NCBI GenBank assembly: GCA_963729165.1
Contig: CAVSMM010000008.1
Span: 1 to 64,000 of the forward strand
DNA: 64,000 nt
Direction of reading: 5' to 3'
Source of the DNA: JACCZX01 sp963729165
GTDB taxonomy: Bacteria > Pseudomonadota > Gammaproteobacteria > Burkholderiales > Burkholderiaceae_F
Position numbers and translations under genes: made by a program. Below are positions 40,904 to 50,114 of the stretch, in pieces. The notes beneath the pieces are model-generated. The model did no database searches, was not told the origin of the DNA, and saw only the letters and a list, made by a program, of their open reading frames with translations. Every line of letters starts with the position of its first letter. The stretch's first letter is position 1.

Positions 40904-41875
40904 TCAGATCACTCCGAGGCGCTTCAGCATGTCTTTGTACAGCGCCTCCTGTGTCTCCAGGAACTTGTAGTAATCCTGTCCACCGACCACGTGCAGCGTT
41001 GCTGAGTTCTGCTTGATGTAATCAGTGAACGTCTTGGACGAGGCGACTTTCTGCATCACGCCCTGCCAATAGGCCACCGCGTCGGGCGGCACATTCTTCG
41101 GGAGCGCGACGCCGCGCCACATCTGGAACGGCACCACATCGATGCCTTGTTCTTTCATCGTCGGCACGTTGGGCAGATCGGTGAAACGAGTCGGACGAAA
41201 AACGCCGAGCGCGCGCACCTGACCGCTGTTCATCTGGCCCATGAATTCCAGCGGGTTGCCCGATGCCAGGTTGACGTGGCCGCCAAGCAGGGCAGTCAGC
41301 GCCTCGCCGCCGGAATTGAAGCGCACGACATTGAGCTTGATGTTCGCTGCCGACTCGAAGACTGCGATCGACATGTCGTCGGCCGTGCCGGCGGAGCCGA
41401 TCGAGATCGTCTTCGGAGGCTTGCTCTTGGCATCCTTCACCAAGTCGGCCGCGGTCTTGTACGGCGAATCCTTGCCAACGAAAAGCAAGTAGTCGTCGAG
41501 CATCAGGTTCGTCACCGGCGTCAAGTCGCGCCAGCCGCGCGCGTCCTTCACCGTCAGCGGGGTGATCTGCGTCTGCGGATTGAACAGCACCAGCGTATTC
41601 GGATTGGCATTCTTCGTCGTCAGCACGTACGCGACACCGACTGAGGCGCCGCCTCCGGGCTTGTTGACGGCGGTGACGTTGACCGGGACCAACTTTTCCT
41701 CGGTCATGATCTTGACGATGACGCGCGCCAGCAGATCGGCGCCGCCACCCAGGCCGTAGGGAATCACGAACTCGACATCACTCGTCGGTTTCCAGTCCGC
41801 CGCCTTCGCTCCAGATACCGCCACGACTGCGGCAAACGCGAATGCGATCCACTTCAGTGCATCACTTGTTTTCAT
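40904..41875 (-). CDS. tctC: Bug/TctC-family periplasmic binding protein
   Basis: 323-residue binding protein, first gene of the tct cluster. It has a signal peptide (LKWIAFAFAAVVAVSGAKA), VEFVIPYGLGGGADLLARVI (the ligand-loop motif), VTAVNKPGGGASVGVAYVLT, TISIGSAGTADDMSIAVFES, VRFNSGGEALTALLGGHVNL and LPNVPTMKEQGIDVVPFQMW. A strong AAGGAGGAAAGC Shine-Dalgarno decides for ATG 41875 rather than the longer frame from 41914. The short divergent gap to the MFS gene (41876-41948) must hold both promoters. Confidence 0.93.
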   Translation of the reverse strand: MKTSDALKWIAFAFAAVVAVSGAKAADWKPTSDVEFVIPYGLGGGADLLARVIVKIMTEEKLVPVNVTAVNKPGGGASVGVAYVLTTKNANPNTLVLFNPQTQITPLTVKDARGWRDLTPVTNLMLDDYLLFVGKDSPYKTAADLVKDAKSKPPKTISIGSAGTADDMSIAVFESAANIKLNVVRFNSGGEALTALLGGHVNLASGNPLEFMGQMNSGQVRALGVFRPTRFTDLPNVPTMKEQGIDVVPFQMWRGVALPKNVPPDAVAYWQGVMQKVASSKTFTDYIKQNSATLHVVGGQDYYKFLETQEALYKDMLKRLGVI

Positions 41876-41948
41876 GCTTTCCTCCTTGGAGCGGCAATAG
41901 CTGGCGACACGCAATCTGTCCGCAACGATAGCTCATACTGAAGCCCTG

Positions 41949-43169
41949 ATGGCAACGGCTGATCTTATCGATTCGCGTGCGGCGTGGCTAAGGCTGGTCG
42001 CCGCACTCGCGCTCAGTACGATCGGCGGCGTCGGCATGTGGTCGGTGGTCGTCGCCTTACCGGCGATACAGGCGGAGTTTGGCGTCACGCGCGCGGCGGC
42101 TTCGTTTCCATACACGCTGACGATGCTTGGGTTTGGTGTCGGCGGCATCATGATGGGGCGGTTGTCCGATCGCTTCGGCGTTCGCATACCGCTGATCGGC
42201 GCTACCTGTGCCCTGGCGATCGGCTATGTCACCGCGAGTCTGTCATCGAGCTTGATGATGTACGCGATCGTGCAAGGTGTTCTGATCGGCATGCTCGGCA
42301 GCTCCGCAAGCTTCGGCCCGTTGTTGGCTGACATTTCGCATTGGTTCTTGCGGCGACGGGGGCTCGCCGTTTCAATCGTCGCGTCCGGCAATTATCTGGC
42401 GGGCGCGGTGTGGCCACCGATCGTGCAGTACCTGATCGAGACGGTCGGCTGGCGTACCGCGCATCTCTACATCGGCGCGATTTGTTTGCTGACGATGCTG
42501 CCGTTGACGTACGCGATGCGACGAGCGCCACCGCACTCGGCCACTGACGCGAGCAGTGCTGCTGCGGCTTCGCGTGCACCGCGGTCGATTGGAATCTCCC
42601 CGTTTGCATTGCAGACGTTGCTGATGGTGGCTGGCGTCGCGTGTTGCGTGGCGATGTCGATGCCGCAAGTGCATATCGTCGCGTACTGCGCGGATCTCGG
42701 ATACGGCCCGGCGGTCGGGGCGCAAATGCTGTCGATCATGCTCGCCTGCGGCATTGCCAGCCGTCTCGCATCGGGCTGGATCGCCGATCACATCGGCGGC
42801 CTGCGCACGTTACTGCTCGGCGCAGCGCTGCAAGGCGTGGCGTTGCTGTTTTACATTCCGTTTGACGGACTCACATCGCTGTTCATCGTGTCGGCGATGT
42901 TTGGTTTGTTCCAAGGTGGAATCGTGCCGAGTTACGCGATCATCGTGCGCGAGTATTTCGCCCCGAACGAGGCGGGAGCACGCGTCGGGCTGGTCATGAT
43001 GGCCACCCTCTTCGGCATGGCGCTTGGTGGCTGGATGTCGGGGGCGGTGTTCGACCTCACGGGCTCCTACCGTGCCGCATTCCTCAACGGGCTGCTCTGG
43101 AACCTGCTGAATCTTTCGATCGTAATCTGGCTGCTGCGCCGGCCAGGACCGCGTTTCGTTGCTGCATAG
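41949..43169 (+). CDS. Major facilitator superfamily transporter
   Basis: 406-residue, 12-helix MFS permease. The N-terminal half shows GMWSVVVALPAIQAEFGVTR, FGVGGIMMGRLSDRFGVRIP (the motif-A loop) and RRRGLAVSIVASGNYLAGAV. The C-terminal half shows ASRLASGWIADHIGGLRTLL, FGLFQGGIVPSYAIIVREYF and GARVGLVMMATLFGMALGGW. This pattern fits the monocarboxylate/oxalate-formate-like branch. It is divergent from the tct cluster and may handle a related carboxylate or its product. Confidence 0.9.
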   Translation: MATADLIDSRAAWLRLVAALALSTIGGVGMWSVVVALPAIQAEFGVTRAAASFPYTLTMLGFGVGGIMMGRLSDRFGVRIPLIGATCALAIGYVTASLSSSLMMYAIVQGVLIGMLGSSASFGPLLADISHWFLRRRGLAVSIVASGNYLAGAVWPPIVQYLIETVGWRTAHLYIGAICLLTMLPLTYAMRRAPPHSATDASSAAAASRAPRSIGISPFALQTLLMVAGVACCVAMSMPQVHIVAYCADLGYGPAVGAQMLSIMLACGIASRLASGWIADHIGGLRTLLLGAALQGVALLFYIPFDGLTSLFIVSAMFGLFQGGIVPSYAIIVREYFAPNEAGARVGLVMMATLFGMALGGWMSGAVFDLTGSYRAAFLNGLLWNLLNLSIVIWLLRRPGPRFVAA

Positions 43170-43476
43170 AGAGCGCAGCGCACGAGGCATCCTGCAACGT
43201 GCGAGCGATATGCGCCACACATTGCGCGATCGGCTCGTCAACTAGTCGTCCGGAGAAATCGTCGGCTTACGTAGCGTCAATTCGCGCTCAAACGCGACCC
43301 GCCGCGATGAAACGACAAAAAGCGGGGATGAGCTGCAGGAAGCGCAGATTTCGCGACCAAAACGCACCTGCAACTCACGACGCGCTTTACGCAGTTCATC
43401 GCAAGTCGCTCGCGCGACGCCCTGCCGCTGCCTACATTTCGGTCCATCGCATCGAACCAAACAAAAAGGACCGACC
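43170..43476. other. Intergenic region upstream of a small gene
   Basis: No recognisable coding sequence on either strand. It contains the Shine-Dalgarno AAAAAGGA before the small gene at 43477 and presumably its promoter. Confidence 0.5.
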
Positions 43477-43644
43477 ATGAAAACCATCTCGACCCAAGCC
43501 CGAATCCTGGCAGCGCTTTCAGCTCTTGTGATGAGCACCGCGGTGCTCGGGGGTACCGTGACCGCAATGCAGTCCGCACCGAAGGCAGAAATGCCGACCA
43601 TTTTGATGGAGCGCGTCGTTATCACAGCAACCGCTGCCAGCTAA
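43477..43644 (+). CDS. Small exported or anchored protein with MPTIxMERVVI motif (copy 2)
   Basis: 55 residues. A hydrophobic N-terminus (ARILAALSALVMSTAVLGG) is followed by MQSAPKAEMPTILMERVVIT and ATAAS. AAAAGGA precedes the ATG, and a terminator follows 60 bases after the stop. The core MPTI-MERVVI is shared with the 72-residue protein at 32135-32353, 11 kb away, while the rest differs. The conservation is thus in the mature segment rather than only in the export signal. Function unknown; it is too short for standard gene calls. Confidence 0.72.
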   Translation: MKTISTQARILAALSALVMSTAVLGGTVTAMQSAPKAEMPTILMERVVITATAAS

Positions 43645-43704
43645 GCAGACGCACTGGCGCGTGCAGCGCCCGGTCCTGCTGCGCCGCAGGCGCGGCTGAT
43701 AAAC

Positions 43705-43729
43705 AAAACCCGGCTTCGGCCGGGTTTTT
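43705..43729 (+). terminator. Intrinsic terminator after small protein copy 2
   Basis: AAAACCCGGC pairs with GCCGGGTTTT around TTCG, a stable tetraloop hairpin with flanking A and T runs. Confidence 0.85.
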
Positions 43730-43812
43730 GTGTATGGGTTGTTGTCTAATCCTTTCCTTGCAGATGCATTGCAGTTAACAGCATCGCGAGCTGTAGGTGG
43801 AGAACGTACCGA

Positions 43813-44016
43813 ATGATGGTTGCGGTATTTGCCGCAATGGCGCTGGCATTGATCTGTGGCTGGTTTGGCCGCCGGTCTCTTGCGATCGCGTTCTTCGTTT
43901 TGTGTCTGGCATTGTCGATCGGGCTCTTCCTGTTTGAAATTTACAGTCCCGAGTCTGGATTCCGGATGCCATGGATCCAGACCGAATCCAGTCGCATGCT
44001 GCCCGTGAGGTCTTGA
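43813..44016 (+). CDS. Small DUF5993-like membrane protein
   Basis: 67 residues with two hydrophobic helices (VAVFAAMALALICGWFGRRS, LAIAFFVLCLALSIGLFLFE). The WFGRRSLAIAFFVLCL pattern fits DUF5993, small proteins that I know to sit directly before DsbB-like genes. Its TGA overlaps the ATG of the DsbB-like gene (TGATG at 44014-44018), so the two are translationally coupled and probably work together. Starts at 43813 and 43816 are equivalent. Confidence 0.65.
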   Translation: MMVAVFAAMALALICGWFGRRSLAIAFFVLCLALSIGLFLFEIYSPESGFRMPWIQTESSRMLPVRS

Positions 44017-44591
44017 TGAACTCGCAACGGCTGCTCGCGCTGCTGAATTACGTCTATCTGTTGCTGGTGATGGCCGTGATCGCCGGCATTCTTACGGCGG
44101 CCATGACGCTGCAGTACGTAAAGGGCGAGCTACCTTGCCCGCTCTGCCTGTTGGAGCGCGTCGCGATGCTGGGCGTGTGTTTCGGAATAATGATGAACTT
44201 CCGCCGCGGATTTTCGTATCAGAACACCGGGTTCAGCCTGTTGTTTGCAATCGTGCTGCTAGTCATTGCCGTGCGTCAGAGCCTGCTCGACATTTACCCG
44301 CGGCCAGGCCATGAATACATCGGAAGCGCGATCTTCGGCATCCATATGCCCGTGTGGTCGATCATCATCGCGTTGAGTCTGCTAACAGCGTATGCAATCA
44401 AGCTTGCAGTTCTCGGTGGCGATGAATACTTGCGTCAGGCTGACCTGGGCGAGTTTCCTGCGATTCGGAAAATCTCTGACGTCCTGAGCCTTTACATCAT
44501 TGCGATCTGCATCATCAACCTGGTCTCGGTGATACTGCAATGCGGCTTCGGCGAGTGTCACACGTTCAACTACAAGTTGCTGCAGTCGTAA
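44016..44591 (+). CDS. DsbB-like disulfide bond formation protein
   Basis: 191 residues. A CxxC motif sits in the first periplasmic loop context (GELPCPLCLLERVAMLGVCF), the quinone-linked Cys pair of DsbB. Four or five membrane helices follow, for example FSLLFAIVLLVIAVRQSLLD, PVWSIIIALSLLTAYAIKLA and LSLYIIAICIINLVSVILQ. A second cysteine pair occurs only at the extreme C-terminus (LQCGFGECHTF), after an additional helix, instead of in the second periplasmic loop. This atypical arrangement resembles DsbB variants paired with DUF5993 rather than classical DsbB. The 3' end overlaps the convergent zincin-like gene by 26 bases. Confidence 0.8.
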   Translation: MNSQRLLALLNYVYLLLVMAVIAGILTAAMTLQYVKGELPCPLCLLERVAMLGVCFGIMMNFRRGFSYQNTGFSLLFAIVLLVIAVRQSLLDIYPRPGHEYIGSAIFGIHMPVWSIIIALSLLTAYAIKLAVLGGDEYLRQADLGEFPAIRKISDVLSLYIIAICIINLVSVILQCGFGECHTFNYKLLQS

Positions 44592-46239
44592 GCGCGAGTT
44601 TTGACTCGTCGATCGAGTAACACGCGAGCACTCGACCTGCCGCGTCGAACAGCGTATTCGCGTTCTCTTCGCTGACGATGCCATTATTGATGAAGTAGTC
44701 GACAAAGCGAGACGTGTTGAAGAAATACGATCTAGGCAGATCGGCCAAGGCCAGGTAATGCACTTCGTACGTGTATCGCGCGAGTTCGCTGACCAGTCCC
44801 AGTTTTTCGTCGAAGTGTGGCCGCACGTTGGTGCGGACGTACATCTGCATCTCCTCACCAGGTAGCAGTTTCGAGCACATCAGGTTGGACAAATAGTCGC
44901 CGACCCGCGCCAGTGTTTTGCGCGCGAGCGCTGACGGAAGCTCGTTGGAGCGTAGAGAAAGGCTCGCTGTCTCTGCGTCTCTGGCGCGTACGCTTTCGGG
45001 CATCGCTGCGATTGTCTGCACGAAACAAGCGCCGAGTTCAGCGCGCGCTTCCTTGTAGGCCGTCTTATTCTCGTCGGCCACGCGCAGGAATTTTGCAGCA
45101 TGCGCGAGATGCCCCCACTCGTGCATGACGCGCGCGCCGAGGAACAGCCGGAAGTACGGGGGCGCCGCCGCCGTCAGGCAGTCGAATGCTTCTTGTTTTA
45201 GCTTGTGCACGACCGCACGGCGAGCCGGATCGATGTAGGTGCCGCCTTCGAGCTCCAATACGGCGTAACTCTTCGGCAACGCGTCGATATCGGTGACGCG
45301 CTCGAGAAACTGCCGCGAGCGCTCATCGATCGTGCGCAAGTCCTCGTGCAGACTCGCGACAGCAGCATCGCTGGCGCTGACCAGCGCGCGCCGCATCCAG
45401 CGTGGATCATTCATCTCGGGCGACCACACCGTCGTACCGTCCGGCGCCACCACGATTACATGCGCACGCGTTTGCTGCAGCCAGTCGCACAGGGTATCGA
45501 CGGTGCGTGAGCGAGCGGGCACGCTGGCCGGCGCGGTGACTTGCATGGCAGTGTTAGCGGCACTCTCGCCGGCGTCGCAGACAGCGGCTACCTGCGCCTG
45601 TAAACGCTTCGGTACATACAGATCGGCGCCTTCGACGGCGAGATAGGGCTCGGTTGGGTCTTCTTGCGGTTCGCGCAGTGGAATGTGCAATAGCTGATCG
45701 ATCCAATCGAACGCGCCTGCCAGAGCAGTGAAACACGTTGCGTCCGGCCGCTTCGCTCGCGCTGCGGCGCCGGCAAACGCGCTCCGGCTCGCACTGTCGC
45801 GGTCAAACCAATAGCTCAGGTTGCAAACGAGCGCCGCACGTACTGAAGGCAACAGCGCCAGTCGATCCACATGCACCAACATGTAAGCAACATACTCAGG
45901 ATGCGTGTTCAGATCGGACGCGTACAACACCGAAGACGTTCCGATGAACGGCTCCATGTACGGGAAGATGCCGCGCTGCTCGGAGATGATCAGAAGATTC
46001 GTCTGGCGCGGCGGAAACCATGAGCCGGGCGCACGCGCGAAAAGATCGCGGCAGCGTTGCCAGTAAAGCGCGGTGCCGCGCTCGAGACAGTCGATTTGAT
46101 CGGCCGACAAGCGGCCATCGTTGATCAGCAGTTCGGCGAACTCCGGGTCGAGCCCGTACTCATCGAGCGCCTCGGCAGGAACCACGACGAGGTTCGGGTG
46201 CGCCAAGGTAAAGCGACGCATCGCACGGGAGATCGACAT
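44566..46239 (-). CDS. Uncharacterised large protein with HEWGH zincin-like motif
   Basis: 557 residues from the preferred start MSISRAMRRFTLAHPNLVVV. I do not recognise the family. The N-terminal half (SWFPPRQTNLLIISEQRGIF, PYMEPFIGTSSVLYASDLNT, HPEYVAYMLVHVDRLALLPS) has no catalytic motif that I can name. Around residue 373 lies MHEWGHLAHAAKFLRVADEN, a perfect HExxH, followed by KTAYKEARAELGACFVQTIA with candidate glutamate third ligands. A soluble cytoplasmic metallopeptidase-like protein is the best guess, since there is no signal peptide or helix cluster. It is an uninterrupted frame in a damaged window, which supports a real gene. Confidence 0.6.
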   Translation of the reverse strand: MSISRAMRRFTLAHPNLVVVPAEALDEYGLDPEFAELLINDGRLSADQIDCLERGTALYWQRCRDLFARAPGSWFPPRQTNLLIISEQRGIFPYMEPFIGTSSVLYASDLNTHPEYVAYMLVHVDRLALLPSVRAALVCNLSYWFDRDSASRSAFAGAAARAKRPDATCFTALAGAFDWIDQLLHIPLREPQEDPTEPYLAVEGADLYVPKRLQAQVAAVCDAGESAANTAMQVTAPASVPARSRTVDTLCDWLQQTRAHVIVVAPDGTTVWSPEMNDPRWMRRALVSASDAAVASLHEDLRTIDERSRQFLERVTDIDALPKSYAVLELEGGTYIDPARRAVVHKLKQEAFDCLTAAAPPYFRLFLGARVMHEWGHLAHAAKFLRVADENKTAYKEARAELGACFVQTIAAMPESVRARDAETASLSLRSNELPSALARKTLARVGDYLSNLMCSKLLPGEEMQMYVRTNVRPHFDEKLGLVSELARYTYEVHYLALADLPRSYFFNTSRFVDYFINNGIVSEENANTLFDAAGRVLACYSIDESKLALTTAATCS

Positions 46240-46518
46240 GCGATTGACTCTATCACTGCAATATCGCCAACATCGAAGAAAAAAAACCCGTCGAAACAGC
46301 GGGAAACACATGCGAATTCCAGCGAGCGTCTGACCTGGTTTCGCGTTAATCCGGTCGGATTAGCGGAGCCGTTAAAACCCAGCAAATACGCGGCTTTGGC
46401 GACGGTGCGGAGAACCAAGGGGTAGTCACTAATCATCCTTACCCACGAGTTATTTTTTACTCGAACGCAGGCACAGTTTGCCTCCGGTAAGCCTTGCAAA
46501 TCCCTTAGGGAGAGAACA

Positions 46519-48808
46519 ATGACGGACAGACTTAACGCACGCATCGCGATCCCACTGCTCGCAGTGGTGGGCGCGCTTTCGGGCTGCGGTGGTGGGGATA
46601 CGGGAAACACCGCAGCACCCGCGCCGGCTCAAACAGCCGCGGCAACGTGCGCGACGCCGCCGCAAGCTTTCACTGCGACCGTGTGGCCAAGCATGGCCAG
46701 CACGTGCGTAGTCTGCCACCGTGCAGGCGCAGTCGCCAGCGGAACACGGCTCGTATTCGCAGCCGGCGGCTCGGCGGAAATGAATTACGGAGTGCTGCGC
46801 ACCTTCGCGGCCGCCAACAGCGATCTGCTGATGTCGAAATCGATCGGCCTGCCGACGCATACCGGCGGCAAGGTTTATGGCGATGCGAATTCGCAGCAAT
46901 ACAAGGATCTCGCAGCGCTTCTTCCGAAGTTGAAAGAAAGCTGCAGCAGCGAAGTACTGGCGACCGGTCAGTTCTGGGCCGATGTCAAGTTTGCGGACAA
47001 TGCGACGACGCTGCAAAAGGCGTCCGTAATATTTCGCTGGACGCAATCCCTCGGCAACTGAATCGGCGGCCGTGGCCGGAGGCGGCGAGGCAGTGCTGCG
47101 TCAGCAAATTCGTGCGTACATGGACAACGGTCCAGTATTCGACGCCTTCCTGAATGAAGCCGGACAAGTTCAATTCCTAACCAACGGCGTCGTAGTGTTC
47201 GGCAACGATCGCGGTTTAGATCCCGCCGACTTCCCGCTGGCTGCAGACGTGATCAACAACAACAATCCGCCGGCGGGTGTTCGTGCACGGTTCGAGACCA
47301 CGATCCGCAACGAGCCGATCAACATGATGAAGTACATCGTGAAGAACGATCGGCCATGGACCGATATCGTTGCCGGGCAAATACACCGTTGTGAACGGCG
47401 TGACTGCACCGCTGCTCGGCGCAACGGTGCAAGGCACGTTCATGAACCCGGCGGACGACAATGAGTTTCTGCCGGCGACCATCCCGAACGCGCGTCTTGG
47501 AGGCATGCGTGAGCAGGCCGGAGCGATGACGACGCACGCGATGCTCGATCGTTTCCCGACCACTGAAACCAATCGCAATCGCCATCGCGTCAGTGAAATG
47601 GCCAAGCGTTTTCTGGGCGTGTACATCCCACTGTTGGCCTCACGCCCGCTGGAGGATGGTCAGTTCAGAGTCACCGTGATGGACAACCCTGGTTGCGCCG
47701 TCTGCCACGACATCATGGATCCGATGGCCGCGGCGTTCCAGAACTGGGCGCCAGACAACCGCTTCCGTCCGATGGGGATGGGTGCCACTGCGCATGCGCT
47801 GCCGAACGTCTACCTGTCGACCAATTACATGAACGACGCCAAAGGCAACGAGTTCTACAGAATGGGCGACAACTGGTTCCGCGACAGCAAGGCGCCAGGC
47901 TATGGCAGCACCGCGATGCCGAACGGTTACAACAATCCGAAGGCAGCTGAATGGCTCGGCGACCAGATGGCGGCCGATCCACGCTTCGGGATAGGTGCGG
48001 TGGGCTTCTGGTACAAGGCGTTGTTCCATCGTGACGTGCTGCAGCCGGAGACGGATCGACCGGCCCGGACGCCGCTGGCCGACTCGCCGCGTACAACGCG
48101 CAGCAAGAAGAGTTCAAAGAACTCGCAGCGCGCTTCGCGGCCGGCGGCTACAAAGTCAAGGACCTGCTGGTTGATCTGATGCTGAGCAAGCAGGCCCGCG
48201 CCAACGGCATCAGCGGAACGGTGAGCGCCCAGCGTGCAACGTCCCTTGCAGCCATCGGTGGCGGTAACCTTTTGTCGGCGTCAAGGCTGAACCGCAAGTA
48301 CATCGGCGTACTGGGCTCAGCTCATGCCGGTTTCAACAATCCATACGCGGGTGCAGCACTTCAGTACTCTGAGTTTGATGGCGTCGCTCGCACGAGTATG
48401 GCTCAGCACTTCACGTCGAGTCAGGTAAGCGCCATCGACGGTGCAGCCGTGCAGAACGCATGCAGGTGGGTAGCTGCCGACTTTGCGAAGCCCGTGGCAG
48501 ACCGCTTGTTGTTCCCGCTGGTGACAATGGCTGACACGCCGGCGACCCAGGCGGGCACTGACAAGATCCTGGCGAATATCGTGCACCTGTTTGACAAGCT
48601 GTGGAATCAGCGCGTCACGACTACGGATCCGGAAGTGCAGCGCATGTACAAGCTGCTGGTCGACATCTACAACGATCGCGCCACTGCTTCGCCACGGCCT
48701 CTGAACTGCCAGTTGAATGCGGCTAACGATCCAAGTGGCATGGGACGGGCATGGGCAACGGGTGGTCTCGTTTACATGACTAGCGATCAAGCCTTCGTTT
48801 CGTTCTAA
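46519..48808 (+). CDS. Exported dihaem cytochrome-like lipoprotein, DUF1588/DUF1592 type (frameshifted)
   Basis: Composite of about 760 residues. It has an export signal with lipobox-like end (IPLLAVVGALSGCGGG) and a first haem site MASTCVVCHRAG with a cytochrome-like domain. After breaks near 47045, 47375 and 48060 come FMNPADDNEFLPATIPNARL, FRVTVMDNPGCAVCHDIMDP then MAAAFQNW (second CxxCH in a DUF1588-like setting), GFWYKALFHRDVLQPETD and a C-terminal half with RKYIGVLGSAHAGFNNPYAG. Proteins of this class are usually encoded next to DUF1501 proteins, as here. A periplasmic or surface redox role is plausible; the substrate is unknown. Confidence 0.7.
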
Positions 48809-48836
48809 CCAGTTGCCGACTAAAGGAGTGATTTAA

Positions 48837-50114
48837 ATGGACCGCAGAGAATTCCTCTTAAATACGGCAAAGGCAGCTGGAGTAACACTGCCATGGTGGG
48901 GGCTGTTACCGATCTCCGCCAATGCCCAGACCGCTGCTTCGAAGATTCTTGTCTACTATCACTGTGATGGCGGACCGACATGGGATCAATTCGTCGATCC
49001 CTCGAATGAGCCCCGTTACAACTTGTATTCGCAGCAGGGCATAGCGATTCCTGGAAGTGGCAATCTTCGTTGGGCTCCGATCGGCAACAACACGGCGTTC
49101 TTCACCAGGTTCCGCGACCAGTGTCTCGTGTTGAACGGATCCAACACCCAGACGAATAGCCACGAAGACGGACAGCGTGTTCAGGAGTCCGGCAAGCTTG
49201 CGATGGGCTTTGCACCGATCTGCGAGTTGCACGCGGCAAAGTATGCGGGCGGCGCCCCAGCGGGATGGATGCTTAGGGATGGCGGCACGGTGAGCACTGG
49301 CGTCTACCCGGCCACCGCGATACCGGATCAGAATCAGCTGCGCGCGATGATCGACCCGCTCGCCGTCAATGGTACGAACGACTACGTCAAGCGGGCTGAT
49401 TTCGCCAAGACGGTGGACGCTCGCGCCGCGCGCCTTGAAGCACTGAAGGCAAACGGAGTGATATTGCCGAAGGAGCGTGCGATCACTGAGGAATTCATTG
49501 CCGGCAAGGAAGCGCGTATTCGCCTGGCGGCTGTCGCGCAGAATATTCCTGCGGCCTTTGGTCAGTTTCCCGATATCGAAGTCTCGCTGATCGCTGCGCA
49601 GTCGGGCATTACGGCGGCGATTCAAACGTCAAGCGGGGGATTTGACACCCACGGCAGCGTTGCCGACAACGACGGTGCCAACGGCTCGTTTGCACGTATG
49701 ACCAATCGAATTACCTATCTGTGGGACGAGGCGGCCCGCCGCGGTATCGCCGACCGGCTGTATGTGGTGATAGCGGGCGAGTTCAGCCGCACCGAGCTGA
49801 ACGGTAGCAACGGCAATGATCACAAGAACGTCGGTTCGGGCGCGTTGATCATGCTTCCCCCGGGTTCTGGATTAGGTAATCGCGTCGTCGGTTACACGGG
49901 CCCGATGCATACTTCCAGGGCAATTAACCCGAAGACCGGCGCGCCTGATCCGAACGGCGTGATGATCACGTCGGCTCACATGCACGATGCGCTCCGTACC
50001 TATCTCGGAATCCAGCCGACGAACCCCGCGTTGGGGCTCGGGGTGCCTGCGAACGAGAAGCTCGATCTGTTCAACCCCAGTATGTCAACGGGCTACCCGA
50101 CGCTTACGGTTTGA
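48837..50114 (+). CDS. DUF1501 (sulfatase-like fold) exported protein
   Basis: 425 residues, intact. The N-terminus MDRREFLLNTAKAAGVTLPW ends in an Ala signal site (SANAQ). RRxFL resembles a Tat signal, but the twin arginines are followed by EFL, as in many DUF1501 proteins. Body: KILVYYHCDGGPTWDQFVDP, NGSNTQTNSHEDGQRVQESG, SSGGFDTHGSVADNDGANGS and VVIAGEFSRTELNGSNGNDH. The FDTHG and GEFSRT motifs are diagnostic of DUF1501. AAGGAG lies upstream of ATG 48837, 28 bases after the cytochrome-like gene, so they are cotranscribed. Confidence 0.87.
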   Translation: MDRREFLLNTAKAAGVTLPWWGLLPISANAQTAASKILVYYHCDGGPTWDQFVDPSNEPRYNLYSQQGIAIPGSGNLRWAPIGNNTAFFTRFRDQCLVLNGSNTQTNSHEDGQRVQESGKLAMGFAPICELHAAKYAGGAPAGWMLRDGGTVSTGVYPATAIPDQNQLRAMIDPLAVNGTNDYVKRADFAKTVDARAARLEALKANGVILPKERAITEEFIAGKEARIRLAAVAQNIPAAFGQFPDIEVSLIAAQSGITAAIQTSSGGFDTHGSVADNDGANGSFARMTNRITYLWDEAARRGIADRLYVVIAGEFSRTELNGSNGNDHKNVGSGALIMLPPGSGLGNRVVGYTGPMHTSRAINPKTGAPDPNGVMITSAHMHDALRTYLGIQPTNPALGLGVPANEKLDLFNPSMSTGYPTLTV

